A stretch of DNA of 64,000 bases from Lycium barbarum (Eukaryota > Streptophyta > Magnoliopsida > Solanales > Solanaceae). This document shows, piece by piece, positions 12,101-25,001 of the stretch (its first letter is position 1; every line of letters begins with the position of its first letter). The stretch is from NCBI RefSeq assembly GCF_019175385.1, contig NC_083348.1, positions 44,476,950 to 44,540,949 of the forward strand, written 5' to 3'. The notes below the pieces were generated by a model. That model was not told the origin of the DNA. It was given only the letters and a program-made list of their open reading frames with translations, and did not search any database. A program made the position numbers and the translations under genes.

Positions 12101-13319
12101 GGCCAGATTTTCAATTAAAAACCCTCAAAACCCTTAGACATTTCCCATAACTTCTAAACTCCTTGTAAGCACTCTTGGAGGCGACTTGAAGGTCTAGAGA
12201 GACATTTTCTTCCTAGGGTAAGTGTCCTAACCTTATATCTATCCATTATGATCTTCTAAACATGATTTCAACCTTGTGATCACTAGAATCAAAGAGGGTT
12301 TTTTATTGGATTCATGTAAAGAAGGGTTAAAAATGGAATTGATTCTTAGATGATGTTTAATGATGAAATTGTTGTTGTTCATGCTAGATAATGTCATATC
12401 TAGGCTTAGTAATCATTAATCTTCCATTCTAGAGTTGAAATTCTTGAATCAAAGTTAGGATTCTTACACCCAAATTTGAGGGTTTTCATATTAATGATGA
12501 TTTTGAGGATTAATTTAGTATTCCTATGATTAAAGTAATGGGTTTTGACTTTTTAGTATTGAATTTGATATTTTGGTCATACGTTTTGCCCTTGGGGCCC
12601 ATTTTTCCTAAATTAATGGTTGGAATTTGACCCGAATAAAATGTAGCCAATATGAGTATCATTATTCATGGTTTCTTACATAGAATTCGCATGTGATAGA
12701 GTTTGATTATTTGGAGACACTTCGAAAGACAAGGCAACGTGAGGGTTCGTGCCACCTGTTCGGCTGCTAGGTAGGTTATGGCTTCTCTTCGGTAGACTCC
12801 GATTAGTTCCCCGTATTTTGTATTAGAAGGAACGGAGAATGCATGCGTAGGAAATCAGAGATTTTGGAATGGAATCCTAGGATGGTATTGTTGTGTGACT
12901 TGTTTGTTCTGGCTTGTGGCTTGTAGATTCCTTAGGTTGTTTGATATGGTTTTTCTTGAACATCGGTGGATTTGTGTGACTTGGGAGTCGTGGACGAAAC
13001 TTGTTTTTATGCCTAATGATGGAAATTTCCCGTAATATGTGATTACTTGTGTTATGCTATTAATAGTGAATTTAATGGATAAATGGGAGGATAAAACGTA
13101 CCAACGATTGTGACTGAATTTTAAATGAGTTGTGATGAAGGATTTTGAGTGTAGGGTGAGATTCGTGTTCTAAGCTAATAGGCTGATTTAAGGAAGTGGT
13201 AATAATGTATATCAATTGATTGACCTGTTGTGTGTTGGGACTAGCCACCCCGTTGTGTTGTGCTTGACAGTTCTATTGTGTTGGCTTGATGCCACGAGTT
13301 GTTGATAAAGATTAATATT

Positions 13320-13560
13320 CATCTTGATTTGGATATATTATTGGCATACCCATTGTGGTATTTGTGGTTCGGATATATTTTTGGCATACCCACTGTAGGT
13401 ATGGTGATATAGATACATTGTTGGCATACCCACTGTTGGTAATGTGATATTGATATTGTTGGTATACCCACTGTTGGTATTATGATATTGACACATTGTT
13501 GGCATACGTACTATTGTTATTGTGATATTGATATATTATTGGCATACCCCATTATTGGTA
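13320..13560 (+). repeat. Tandem repeat with a TTGGCATACCCACTGTTGG core
   Basis: About five or six imperfect units of roughly 50-60 bp, each containing GATAT(A/T)TTGTTGGCATACCCA(C/T)TG. The partner LTR near 16800 has about one unit, so this is a local expansion. Confidence 0.7.
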
Positions 13561-14030
13561 CTTGTGATATTGAGCTTGATTGTTAATGTTGATACACGCA
13601 TTGCACGCATTCTCATCCATTAATGATGCATGGCCGATACCCGGTGATGATCTGGTATCGTTGATTGAGTGAAACTGATATTTTGATAAAAACTCTTTAC
13701 TTGAGTGAATGTGAGATGGCCTATGTCCGATGATCAATTCCGGAATCGTTGATTATATGAAACTCATTGATACATTGTTGGTGTACCCCTTTGTTGGCAC
13801 TTGTGATATTGAGTTTGATTGTTGATGTTGATACACACAATGCACGCATTCTCATCCATTCATGACGCATGGCCGATACCCGGTGATGATTCGATATCAT
13901 TGTTTCAGTGAAACTGATTTTTTGATAAAACTCTTTTACTTGAGTGATTGTGAGGGGCCGATGTTCGATGATCTATTTCGGTATCGTTGTTGCATGGCCG
14001 ATTTCGATGATATCCCGAAATCATTTTTAG
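13561..14030 (+). repeat. Direct duplication with a period of about 239 bp inside LTR X1
   Basis: The segment with GCACGCATTCTCATCCATT and CATGGCCGATACCCGGTGAT occurs near 13602 and again near 13841, followed by matching TTGATAAAA and ACTTGAGTGA stretches. The copies differ at scattered positions, so the duplication is not recent. Confidence 0.7.
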
Positions 14031-15064
14031 TGTATGGACTCCGCGGATGACCCAGGGTGGTGCCACTGAGACTCCCCCTATGAGCAATTAGCCAGGGTCC
14101 CGTCTGTCTGTTAGGCAACGATTCGGGATGGGTGGCACTTAGACTTTGCGAGTCACACTGGGTTGTGCTACCGAGACGTCGATATTTCCGTTCGGAGTAC
14201 ATGTGTACACCTCATTTGCATGGCATGGCATTGCATTGATACATCTTGCATTGCATTGCATTATGGCTGGTTTGAGATGATTTGGTGTTTACTTGTGATG
14301 ATTGGATTCGAATTGATTTATTTAGACTTGGCACATTTGGGATTAGATGCTTTACTTAGGCAATGACGTGTACTTGGATCTGGATTTATTGATTGAACTT
14401 GTTGAGGTATCCAATAGACCGTCCGTAAGATTAGTTATATGTTTGGTCTCCACGTGATGTAGGATAACAGTGCCTTAATGATGAGTTGACTACTAGACTG
14501 AAACGATCGATATAATGATATGTGAGTTCCCAGATCGTTGTGAGCTTGACTGCTGAATTATTAGAGTGAAATTAATGCTTAAGGGTATTGATATACAGTG
14601 TGTGGTAGATAGAAGTATTACTTGATTGGGTTGTTATCATGTTTATCTGTGAATTCTTTTACTAATATGTGTTACTAATCATTGTCGGCCTATGATACTT
14701 ACTTAGTACGCGTGTTTTGTATTGATATTGCACTTGCTACACCCTTTTTGGGGGTGTAGATTGTTTCAAGTGATTGATCGAAGCATATGTGGAAATATGC
14801 GGTGCCTATCTGGAAGGCCTCCTCCCATTTCATTCCGGGATGGAGGTTGAGTCTTAGAATGTAGTGGTAATCTGAAGTCGTTAGTCGCTCTTGCACTAGT
14901 CTAGACCAGGTCGTGGGAATTTGAAGAGAGTCCTTATCTATTTAATGGTTGTAAATATTTTCCATATTGGAGTTTATTAAGCAATTGATTTCCGCTATTA
15001 ATTAGCTTACTTGATTACTATGTATTGATTGAGGGTTCGCGCGATCCTAATTTGGGTCGTGACA

Positions 15065-15336
15065 TTATCCGAGTTATTACCCTTGCGATTTTCTCATGAA
15101 AGCCAGCAGTCAAGCCATCGCTAATTGTATACCGTTGGAATGTAAATCATGTGTGGTGATCTTTCTGATAAGTCTAGACGGGAGCAGCAGCATAACTTTT
15201 CGTGACAAAGTAAGTTGTTCTAAATCAATGCTACCAAGTTCCATTCATGAGCTTACTTCTCCATGCGCCTTGGTTCGCCCCTTGCCGTTCGAGGACGAAT
15301 GGTTGTTTAATTGGTATCTGATGCAACGATCAGTTT
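15065..15336 (+). other. Remnant internal region of element X
   Basis: About 270 bp between the two X LTRs. It contains CCGTTCGAGGACGAATGG (15285-15302), the motif that precedes the polypurine tract in the other elements. It is therefore the 3' end of an internal region whose coding part has been deleted. No PBS match or ORF is recognisable. Confidence 0.6.
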
Positions 15337-18035
15337 AATCATTACCGTAAATTCCAAAATATTCGCAACCTTGACATCTTGGAACTTTTCAGTTCGCTAA
15401 GTATTTTCGGCAGACATTTAGCATAACGGGACCCGTTGTACTGGTAGGAATTAAAATATCGAAATTCGGGTCAGAGACCTCGTCAGACCGCCCCAACGAA
15501 TACAACCCCGCTGAAGTGTCGGTGGGGTGGTTGCATCAAGTAGCTGAAGCGGCATCGTGGATGCCAAAGTGGCGCCGCTGAAGCGGTTGGTCGACCGCTA
15601 TAGCGGTGACGCGTAGTAATTTCCTCTATTTAAGAGTTCATTTAGGGATTTGACCCCATTTTGAAAACCCTAAAACTCAGCCGCCCCTCAAGCCTTTTTG
15701 GGAGTTCAATTGCAGATCTTCTCAAGTATGGTAATCTTCCTAACCTCTCCTAATATCTTCTTTCACATAGCTAATTGTTCCTAAGTTCTTATCCTAGAAG
15801 CAAATGAAAATGGGTGTCACTAATTTCTAGACTTAGAAGGTCAAATGGTTAGCATGTTCTTACTACGGATTATGTTGGTTTAATCTTTCATGTTCTTCAC
15901 CCTAAAATGATTACCAACATAGATTCTCATCTTCTTCCTAAATTGTAAATGGGTTTCTTCCATGAATCTTAAAAATGGCTTTCTAAGGAATAGAGTTAAA
16001 AAGGGTGACTTTACTTAGCTAGTAGCGTAAGTGATTGACTTTATTCATGAATGGAGGTTAATGAATCACTTAGCTTTATGATGATGGGAAGAGAGTTCAT
16101 TTAGTGATAAAGGCCTATAAAATCTACAAGAAGTTTAAATTCCCAAACTTTCCTTATCAATCCGAACCTCTTATAAATGCTCTAATGGCGATTCCTATTT
16201 TTGGGTCTCATGATTGTTTCAAGTTCCTTCGTGCGGATTATGACGTGATGAATGAATCGATGATCTATGGATGTTCGTGACACCCGATCGGCCTCGAGGT
16301 AGGTTACGGTTTCCTTTTGGTAGACTCCAATTAGATTTACATATTCATGCATTAAAAGAAATGGAGAAGGCATGTCTAGGAATTGGAGATTTGGGATGGA
16401 TTCTTAGGATGGTACTGTTATGCGATATATGTGTTCGGGCTTGTGGCCAGTAGATTTCCTAGGATTCTTGTATTGGTTTTCCTTGAGTATTGGTGGACGT
16501 TATGTGACTGAGAAGTTAGTTGTTGATACTTACTTTATTATGTTCCTTTGATGAGGAATTTCCGTAAGATGCGCATAATTTGTTCTACACTATGAATAGT
16601 GAATCTTAATTGATATTGAAACGGATAAAATGTACCAAAGATCGTGAATTTAATCTAGACTGGGTATTAGTGATGTCTTGTAAGTAGAAGGTGGAATTAT
16701 CATATGTTAATGATGATAGGCAGTAAAAGAAGCGAGGTGATATTGTATATGTCTAGTCCGTGTTGATTATCAAAGACTACTGATATATCTTATTCATGAT
16801 ATTGTTTGCATACCCATGCTTGGTACTAATTGATATATATTGATCTGATTATTGATGTTGACTCATACATCACGCATTCTCATCCTTGATGATATACTGT
16901 TGATACACTGATGATAATTGAGGAAACACTGTGATGAGCTGAGCTCAGTTTGGATGATGAGTGCCGTGAGAGTCCGATATCCGATATTTGTCCCGGAATC
17001 GTGGATTGAGTGGCAGCGGTTGCCAAGGTTTTTGCCAGAGCCGTGAGGTACATGTCCTCCACGGGTTCCCCATGGGTTGTGCTACGGAGTCGTCGATATT
17101 TACGTCCGGAGTACATGTGAACACAACATTGCATTGCCTTTGCATTCTTTCATCATTGTATTGCATTATGGCTTATATTGTGATGATCTAGGGATTACTT
17201 GTGTTGTTTGGTTCCGAATTGGATATATTGAGACTTGCCACGATTAGGCTTAGTTGCTGAAAACATAGGCCATGATCTTGAATTATCCTTGTTGACTGTT
17301 CGTTGTTCTAGTACTATATGTTAGTTTCCTAAAAATTAGGTGAATAATGATTATCATAATGACGAGTTGACTTCTATACTGAGGTTGAATAGCGTAATGA
17401 TAATTGAACTGTCAAACTTGTGTTGTATTGCCAAGTGTCAATTAGAGAAGAGTTAAGGAAATTAAGAGTCTTGATGTTATGACGAGCAGTGGGTAATGTA
17501 CGTTGTTGATATAGTTTACCGATCATGCTTCTTTTTGAACACTTTTGCGGATATGTGACTCTAACCATTGTCTCATATTATGCTTACTCAATATGTGTTG
17601 TTTGTACTGATACTATTCTTGCTACATCCCTTAAGGGATATAGAGTGTTTCAGGTGATGGATTGTTGAAATGTTCGGAAGATGCACGGTGCCTATCTCGA
17701 AAGCCTCCGTCCCTTTCATTCTGGGATCGGGGTTGGGTCTTAGAGTTATTATTGTGCTCCGGATCCACTTTAGTCTCTCTTGTACTAGTCTAGATTAGGT
17801 CGTGGGAATTGAAACGAGACATTGCTTTTATTTATCTGTTGTAATCACATCCGCTATTTGGGTTAATACATTGATTTGATTTCCGCTATTAATTATTCAT
17901 ATATTAAAGCAAAGGAATTTGTTCTTCACTTGGAAAATATGTTATTTTGATTGAGGGTGTGTTATTTTGATTGAGGGTTTACCTACCAAGGTGGGAATGG
18001 TAGGTGCCTGCGTGATTCTAAATTTGGTCGTGACA
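15337..18035 (+). mobile_element. Element X, second LTR (plus strand, degenerate)
   Basis: It ends TTGGTCGTGACA at 18035 and begins near ATTACCGTAA, matching the start region of X1. It has CCGCTATAGCGG and related palindromes (about 15480-15610), a TATA-like CTATTTAAG (15626-15634), a GGTAAT site near 15730 and a GTAGG donor-like site at 16299. No matching 5-bp target duplication was found around X, as expected if the ends are eroded or rearranged. Confidence 0.6.
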
Positions 18036-18781
18036 GTCCTTGGGTTAACCCAGAACCAGGCATGGGTATTTCCAGGGTTGCAATTTGTTACTACAATGGT
18101 GGATGGTCAAACTTTTGCTCAAAATCAATATGACACAACTGTTGGATGGCACGGTTGGTGTGAATGACCTCGAATCTCAAGTCATGAGGATTTTTCTAAG
18201 AAACTTCAAAGAAGTGTGGTCCAGGGAAGGTTGGGCCCAAGTTCTTTCAGAATTGAGAGAAAAAGACAAAGGTGGAAGTTTGATAACTTCATATCCAAAA
18301 ACGTCATCATCCAAGGCAGGAGGTTGTCTTTGTTACTACTTATTGGTATTCAGGGAATCCGATCTTATGCTCCGACAAAAGTGTTAATGAAATTTGGGAG
18401 AAGGAAAGAGGTACCCAAATAGGAGATATGAACATATATGTCATTGATTATGAAGATGACAAGGTCCCCATGGTCTGAGAAATCATCCAAAAGGGGAAGG
18501 GGCACGGTATATGGACAAGAAATAAACAACGAGGATATATCCTGGGTGGGTATGATAAGACGTACAAAGCTTAGCTAATAACGGATATGCAAGGCACTAT
18601 CACTCAAGATGCATCTAGTCTAGAGACAAGCACAAGACGGAGAGGAGAGCTATATTCATAAACAGGTTTAGGACATACAGACCATAGATAATTTGACTTA
18701 CGAGTTGGAAACCAAAACCAAATGCGTGAAGGATCTTGACGAGAGGAAAGAGGATCCGTTTCTTACTCTTAAGCCATTAGG
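18036..18781 (+). pseudogene. Eroded coding remnant, possibly from a plant retroelement ORF
   Basis: Two overlapping plus-strand frames carry protein-like stretches. One (about 18085-18387) reads LESQVMRIFLRNFKEVW. The other (about 18216-18422) reads GIQGIRSYAPTKVLMKFG and continues past a stop with GDMNIYVIDYEDDKVPM. The switch between frames and the stops show a decayed gene. The second segment resembles, from memory, the retroelement-associated plant ORFs annotated with DUF7745-type domains, but this is a weak guess. It is flanked by LTR X2 and an LTR tail, so it was probably the pre-insertion sequence. Confidence 0.35.
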
Positions 18782-18930
18782 GTGTCACGCCCTAAGCCTG
18801 GGGAGGTGAGACCGGTACCCTGTGCCTTACTTGACCGAGCATACCAATATGTATTGCATGAATTTCAACAAATATCGAAACAAGTAAGGCCGACAAAGTT
18901 GTTCCACTCCGTATCTTAGAACTAAGGTTA
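18782..18930 (-). mobile_element. LTR tail fragment (minus strand)
   Basis: It starts TGTCACGCCCTAAGCC, the reverse of a GGGCGTGACA LTR terminus, and resembles the start of LTR Z at 21282. Only about 150 bp can be followed before Y-like sequence begins. The boundary is approximate. Confidence 0.4.
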
Positions 18931-21022
18931 TACCCGTAACATTAGAGTTTTAGTGGAAAATTTGAAAGTTTGTATGTATTGTGAAAATGGTTGACATGCC
19001 AACTTTGGTCACCCATAACCCCTTGATTAGTTGAGAATTTTGAAAAGGTTCCTAAATGAAAGTTGTTGTACGTGGAAATAACTTTCCATCCATATAAGGT
19101 GTAGCCCAAATAGAGCTCTGTGCTAGGAGTTATGCCTATTTTACTGAGCACTATTGACTAGCAGAAAAACGTGAAATTTTGACGAAGTGTAAAATGGATA
19201 GGGGACCTCGCTGAGCTCGCCCCAAAGCGAGGCAGGGGCGGGCCATAGACCGCGCTCAACGAGGTAGCGGTCCAAAAAGTGAAAAAATGAGAAAAATTGT
19301 CATCGTCCAAAATGTCAGGGGAGCTCGCTGAGCTCGCCCAAAAGTGAGGTAAGGGATCACCTTAGACCGTGCTCGGCGTGCTGGGGGGGACCAAAATGCT
19401 CGTGCTATAAATTCAACACTTAACTCGAAATTACATTTATAAGACATTCCAACTTCGTTCTAAAGCCTTAAGTAGCCGTTTTCCTCCTCTCCTCATCCTC
19501 CCACGTCAAGGTAAGATCACTCTAATAATTCCTAATTCTAACATTAATTCATAATTAGTAACATGATTCTTCAACCAAAACATAGGATTTCCTAGGTAAA
19601 TCCTTCTCAAGTGATTCAAAGCTAGAGTTTTGTTGTTCTTCGTCAGAGAAGCAGTTAGTTCATTGGATTGGAGCGATTACAGGTATGTAGGGTGCCTATC
19701 TACGTATTGGAACATCAGTATTCTTTCTCCCATTACGTTCTTCCATGATTATACGAAATTTCACCAAAACTAGGGTTTCCAGCCATGTTCATGATAAGGT
19801 AAATACATGTACCATGATATACCATGTTGTATTAATAATTCATTATTGTTTTCTTAATATTCCATTTTGGTTATTGAGAATCTATCTGTAATCCATGAAA
19901 ACCCATACTTTGCATTCCATGGGTTCTTAATTGCAGGATATGAAATTTTATGTTTATTTTCATGAACTTTGATACGTTTCCATGTTTTCATACAAGTTAT
20001 ATTATATATTTATCTTGATGTTATAATACAATCATGAATCATGTTTATATACTTCATGGGCTACTAAGCCAAGTATATCCAAGTTCAAGTTTTTTGGGAG
20101 TTGCACAGATTATCGAGAAGGCTCAGATAGCCTGAAACTACGCATGCCAGCATAGGATAAGGATCGCTCCGCCTAGTTAGGACGATACGTTCATGTTTAC
20201 CCATTGAGGGTTATTGGATCCATTCATGTTCAAGTTCATGTTTATGTCTTGTACCCCGGCAAGGTACAAGATGGCTTAGCTGGTCGGGCAAAGATCAGAC
20301 GCCACGTACTTACGAGGTTGTTACATATTGGTTATACTAAGGCTGTCCCACTCAAAATGTTTTACGCATGTTATATATACATATTCATGTCAGATATACT
20401 AATGTTCATGTTCAGCTTACAGATACAGTTTTAGTTTCTGTTCTATTATTTTATGTGTCATGCTTAGTTCATTCATTTACTTTACATACCAGTATAATTC
20501 AAGTGTACTGACATCCCCTATTATTTACATGGGGGCCAGCATTTCATGATACAGATTTACAGGATGACGGATCAGCGCATTAGGACTTGCTCATATCAGC
20601 TATTAGTGAGTCTCATTCTATTCGGGGTGTTATCTTTATTTATGTTTATTTTAGTCATCTAGTTAAGGTATGCTGGGGGCCTTGTCCCGGTATACGATTT
20701 AGCAGTCAGACTCAAGTCAGATGTTTCATTAATTAGACTAGTTCAATTATGTCATGTCATATGTTTCATTGATTAGACTAGTTCAATTATGTCATGTCAG
20801 ATGTTTAGAGTCGTATAGCCAGTAATTGCTGAACATTTGTTATATATTTTTAGACTTATGATTATTTAATCCTATGTTTTACTCCCACCATGCATGTTTA
20901 TATTATATTTTGTATCACCTCATGCTCCATGTTGATTCAGCAAGCCATGTGGTTCGTTCGGTCACAAGCAGCAAGGCACCAGGATCCATGTTATGCCTAG
21001 GCCATTGTTCAGGGCGCGATAA
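18931..21022 (+). mobile_element. Degenerate LTR Y (plus strand)
   Basis: The right end, near GGGCGCGATA, is followed four bases later by a PBS-like GGTATAAGAGCC. Within it: two copies of a CTCGCTGAGCTCGCCC palindromic block (19203-19390), a TATA box CTATAAAT at 19405-19412, an AAG/GTAAG donor at 19511, a CAG/GTATG donor at 19683, and the decayed hairpin region GTACTGACATCCCC..GGGGG near 20505-20535. The reverse complement of LTR Z shares several of these blocks, so Y and Z are related families. The 5' boundary is uncertain. Confidence 0.55.
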
Positions 21023-21281
21023 ACTTGGTATAAGAGCCTAGGTTCAAGTGTCTTAGGGAGTCTATGAAACTGTGTCCAGTACGGTCGCTTTTATATGTGT
21101 GTGTGTGCCACATATATAAATAGTTGGCCACCAAGACATCTAGGATTGTCTTATTTCTTTCTACTCTAGATCGTGCCATGAAGATTAGTGGAATAGGTAA
21201 CCTTCTTTTCCTACCGAATTTGGTATGTATCGAATGCACAAGAGATGAGCAGGGAGTTCAAGGTCCGTGTGAGGATGATTA
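21023..21281 (+). other. Leader and degenerate primer-binding site of element Y
   Basis: The PBS-like TTGGTATAAGAGCC near 21028-21041 is followed by leader sequence containing GATCGTGCCATGAAGA, similar to the GATCGTGC(A/G)ATA stretch in the leaders of B and C. It is cut at 21281 by LTR Z. The rest of Y is not in the window. Confidence 0.5.
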
Positions 21282-21782
21282 TGTCACGCCCCAAACCATG
21301 GCCTGGGCGAAACACGGCACTCGGTGCCTTACTGCATGTGACCGAGAGAACCGCACGGCTTGCTGAATCATCATGAGGCATAACATGAGCGGAATATAAC
21401 GTGAATGCATGATGAGCCTTTATAAAACGTAATAAGTCATAATGCTTAATAAAAATACTTGTTTAAACATGAGCGCGGAAATAACATGAATAAGCCAAAA
21501 TGGCTTTACGACTCCGAATGTCTGACATAACATTACTGACTTGTTTAGTCTGTGAAACCTCTATGATGAGTCTGACTAGAAAACATACTTACTGGGACAG
21601 GGCCCCCAGCATACCTTAGATGCATAACTAATCATAAAACAAAAAGTTGACTTAACCCCGAATGAGATGAGGCTCACCAATAAGCTGATACGAGCAATGT
21701 CCTAACGAGCAAATCTGCTTTACTGTCAATCAATACCTGCATCGTGAAATGCAGGCCCCAGGCAATAGAAAGGGGACGTCAG

Positions 21783-24700
21783 TGTTACATCCGACGTTTT
21801 TGCTTATTCGAAAATTCATGATAAATTGACTTGTAATGAATAAGGCCACAATTGGACATTTCTTGGTGTGAATGTGTCGGTTATAAATACGTTGGAGTGG
21901 AATTACGGAAGGAGGCCAAGGGCAAAATTGGAATTTTGGAAACTTGCTTCATGAATTACAAAATAAAGCCAATTGGACTAAAAAAAAGAATAAGAAAGTG
22001 AGGCCCAAATTTAAGGGCCCAACCGGCCACACCATTGATCCAAGCCCATGGATTAATTAAATTCCATGTGACATTATATAACTATCCTAATCTATAGAAC
22101 ATTCAAGAATAAACAAGAAAAACCAAGAACAAGAAAAGAAAGAAGCCAATTCGGCTAGAGAGAAAAAGAAAGAAAGAAAAAAGAAAAAAATCCTTGGAGC
22201 TTCAATCTTGATTCAAGAATTCTAATTTTGTTGCAATCTTGCCAAGTGCAAGATTCTCTACAACTTGGTATAATTATCTTGCCAAGAGGACAACTTTAGT
22301 GGCAAGTGAAGAACTTGAAGGAAAGGTAAGAATTTTGTGCTTTTGTTATGTTGTGAGAGGTGTATGTATGATGTAGTTAGTGGAAATGAATGAAAAGCAT
22401 GAAAATTTTGTGTGTTGGAATTGGATGTGTGTTGGCCGAATATATGCTTATTTATTGCATAGTTATGGTGACTTGAATTCATGTTGAAATCTAGCTGTGA
22501 TTATGGTAGGACTTGTATTAGAAATGAAAGTTGAATGAATTAGTGAAAGTTGGAAAAAAATAGTATGTGGCCGTGAGATGCAAGGAGTGAAATGGAAGTG
22601 AATTAAATTTTGTTAGTATGTTAATTGTGTTAATTGAGAAATGAATGAAGGAGTAATGGTTTTTGTTGTTATGGAAGAATGGTTATTAAGTTGTTGAAGG
22701 AAATTATTTAACTTTGTTATGGTTTATGTAAAAATGGAAATGAAAGTATCAAGAGGTAAATTATGATTATTGTTGATGAATTTGGAAGATGAAAATGTAT
22801 AATTAACTTGTATGTTGAAAGTTAGGAAAAATTGGACAAGTAGTGGCTTAACGGAAAGTTGGTATGTTTTGCATATATTGTGTATATTGTGTGGAAATGG
22901 TATGATATGCCTCCGACGTATGTTGTAATGATTTTGATGGATGATGAATATTAGAATAACAAGTTTGGGTTTGGAAATGTAAGTTGGAAACGAAAGATGT
23001 TTTGTTATGTCGAAAGATGGCTAGTGATGCCATAGTGTATGTTTTAATGTCTGTTATTGTTTTGATGTTGTCTCTGGGTTGTTGTGTTGATGAATTGAGC
23101 CGAGCTAAGTCTCGGGGATGTCTTATATACAGAGGAAATGCTGCCGAAATTTCGGTAGGCAAGTCTGTGTTAAGTTGAATTATTGAAAAGTTTGAAACTA
23201 ACAAATGGTAAACTTGACTATTTCTAGATTTTGGACGAAATTGAAGTCGACGCCAAGCGAGCGTAAGGCGCTATCGAGGTATGTGAAGCATTTCCCTTTG
23301 TTCCTAGGCATGTTCTGGATGTGATAGGCTCGGCTGCGAGCCTTAAGTACGACTCCGTTCCCCGGAATTCGAGACGGAAAACCGCTCCAATTCCTTCAAT
23401 TCAATTGAAGCTATTTTCTTACAAATTGCCTTTAAAGTGAGTTTTTGTACAAAACTTCCCTAAACGGATTCGGAACACTTCCAAACGATTATGGATGACC
23501 TCATAAGGTCTATTAGCGATAATTTACATATGTTGCCTCGAGTTGGTCCGAGGCGGGCCCGCAAGGCCCGATATCTTCTGTAATACATTAAATACTTCCG
23601 TTTTGTCCGATTTTCTCAGAAACCATCGGAACTATTATTTTGATTATGATACAACTATTTTTATGAAATTCTTACAAAATTATTTCTGAACATCTGAGAA
23701 TCTGATTCTGATAATAATCTGTCGTGCCTTTCCAAGTAGGATATAGGCGCGTACTATGCATACTATCTGTATACTCTGATTTTGACTCGCCGTTTGGCAC
23801 CCTTCAGTCTGATTGAGTCTGTATGTGAGTCTGTATGTATGTGGTTTCTCATGGATCTGTTCGTGGCTGTCTCAATGCATTCCTTCACTGTGTCCCGGGC
23901 CAGGTTCTGTTATCGTGCATATTCCTCTGCATTGTTCACCGCGTCCCTCGGTGTGCGGGCCGGGATCTGTTATATCTGTATGATTATGATATATTGGTCT
24001 GTGTATGGGGATGGCGGCCAGGATGGCATCTGATATGATCTGATCTGATCTGATTCTGTCTGTCCACCGCGTCCCGTACTAAGAGGGCCGGGTTCTGTTA
24101 CCGCGCCCCCAGACAGGGCCGGAATCTGTATGTCTCTATGCATGTGCCATCAGTATTTATATAAGCACATGCCTCTGTATGGTTCAGTATGACTCTGCAC
24201 TACTCTGCATGCATAATTCTGTCTGTCCGTCTGAATTACGACTATGTCTGTATGTCCGTATGGCTTCTGATTCTGTATGTCCGTATGGAGTCTGATTCTG
24301 TATGTCCGTATGGATTCTGATTCTGCTCGTCTGTCCGGATTATGATTCCGTCGGTCTGTCCGAACCATGATTCTGTTTATCTGTATGGACCACGATTCTG
24401 TATGATTGTCTGGATCATGACTCTGCCCGTCTGTCTGATGTATGGTTCTGTCCGTTATATTTCTGTGACTCCGGTTCAGACTATGATTGTATCTGTTATG
24501 TTTCTGCTTTACATACTCGGTACATTTTTTGTACTGACCCCCGTTCTTCGGGGGCTGCGCTACATGCCCGCAGGTACAGACGCACCAGGGGATACGCCGC
24601 CAGCGTAGGTTTCTAACTCTGCTGTTCGAAGAGCTCCTTTGATCTGGAGCGTACACTTTTGGTATATATCTTCTGTTTTCCGTATGTTCTGTATGTGTGG

Positions 24701-25001
24701 AAATTCTGGGTACGGCGGGGCCCTGTCCCGTCATCTGATTCTGTATGTCTGTAGAGGCCTGTAGATAGATATGTGGGTTACGGGTTTCGTCTGTATGTTA
24801 GCCTTATCGGCTTATCTGTAAATGTCTGCATGTTCAGGTATATACATATATATGTTTGCACGCGTGCCGTATCTGTATCGGCTTACTTCTGTAACATTTG
24901 TTTTAAAAATAAAATATGTATGATACGAAATTCGGTCAGGTAGGTATGTACCGGTACCCAGTTAGGGTACCAGTCGCGGCCCACGGGGTTGGGTCGTGAC
25001 A
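21783..25001 (+). repeat. 5' LTR of element B
   Basis: A 3219-bp LTR from TGTTACATCCGACG to GGGTCGTGACA. Visible parts: a TATA-like TTATATAACT near 22074, a GTAAG donor at 22326, palindrome CCGAAATTTCGG at 23144-23155, predicted mini-exon 23228-23278 (TTTCTAG before it, GTATGT after it), a 25-bp minisatellite at about 24250-24480, hairpin 1 at 24538-24554, and the GGCGGGGCC hairpin near 24715. Open frames such as 24150-24734 on the minus strand come from the minisatellite. Confidence 0.92.
24245..24485 (+). repeat. Minisatellite of 25-bp TATGTCCGTATGGATTCTGA-type units in LTR B
   Basis: Perfect 25-bp spacing is seen at 24251, 24276 and 24301, and about six further degenerate TCTGTCCG..TGATTCTG units follow. 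It lies just upstream of hairpin 1. The same array occurs in the 3' LTR (about 30613-30850), and related units occur in the internal region at 27250-27790. Confidence 0.75.

Larger units (their letters stand above)
11497..15064 (+). mobile_element. Element X, first LTR (plus strand, degenerate)
   Basis: It ends GGGTCGTGACA at 15064, and a plausible start is TGTCGTTACCG at 11497. It is homologous but clearly diverged from 15337-18035; for example, the GTAGGTTA(T/C)GG region near 12771 matches the one near 16299. It carries a palindrome cluster, a GTAAGTG donor-like site at 12218, a GTAGG donor at 12771, and two tandem expansions that make it about 0.9 kb longer than its partner. The start coordinate is tentative. 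Confidence 0.6.

Noticed and set aside
24150..24734. 194-residue minus-strand ORF, conserved in both LTRs of B (also 30518-31102)
   Set aside because: It is a reading of the LTR minisatellite and flanks. Its conservation follows from LTR identity, and there is no start context or known domain.
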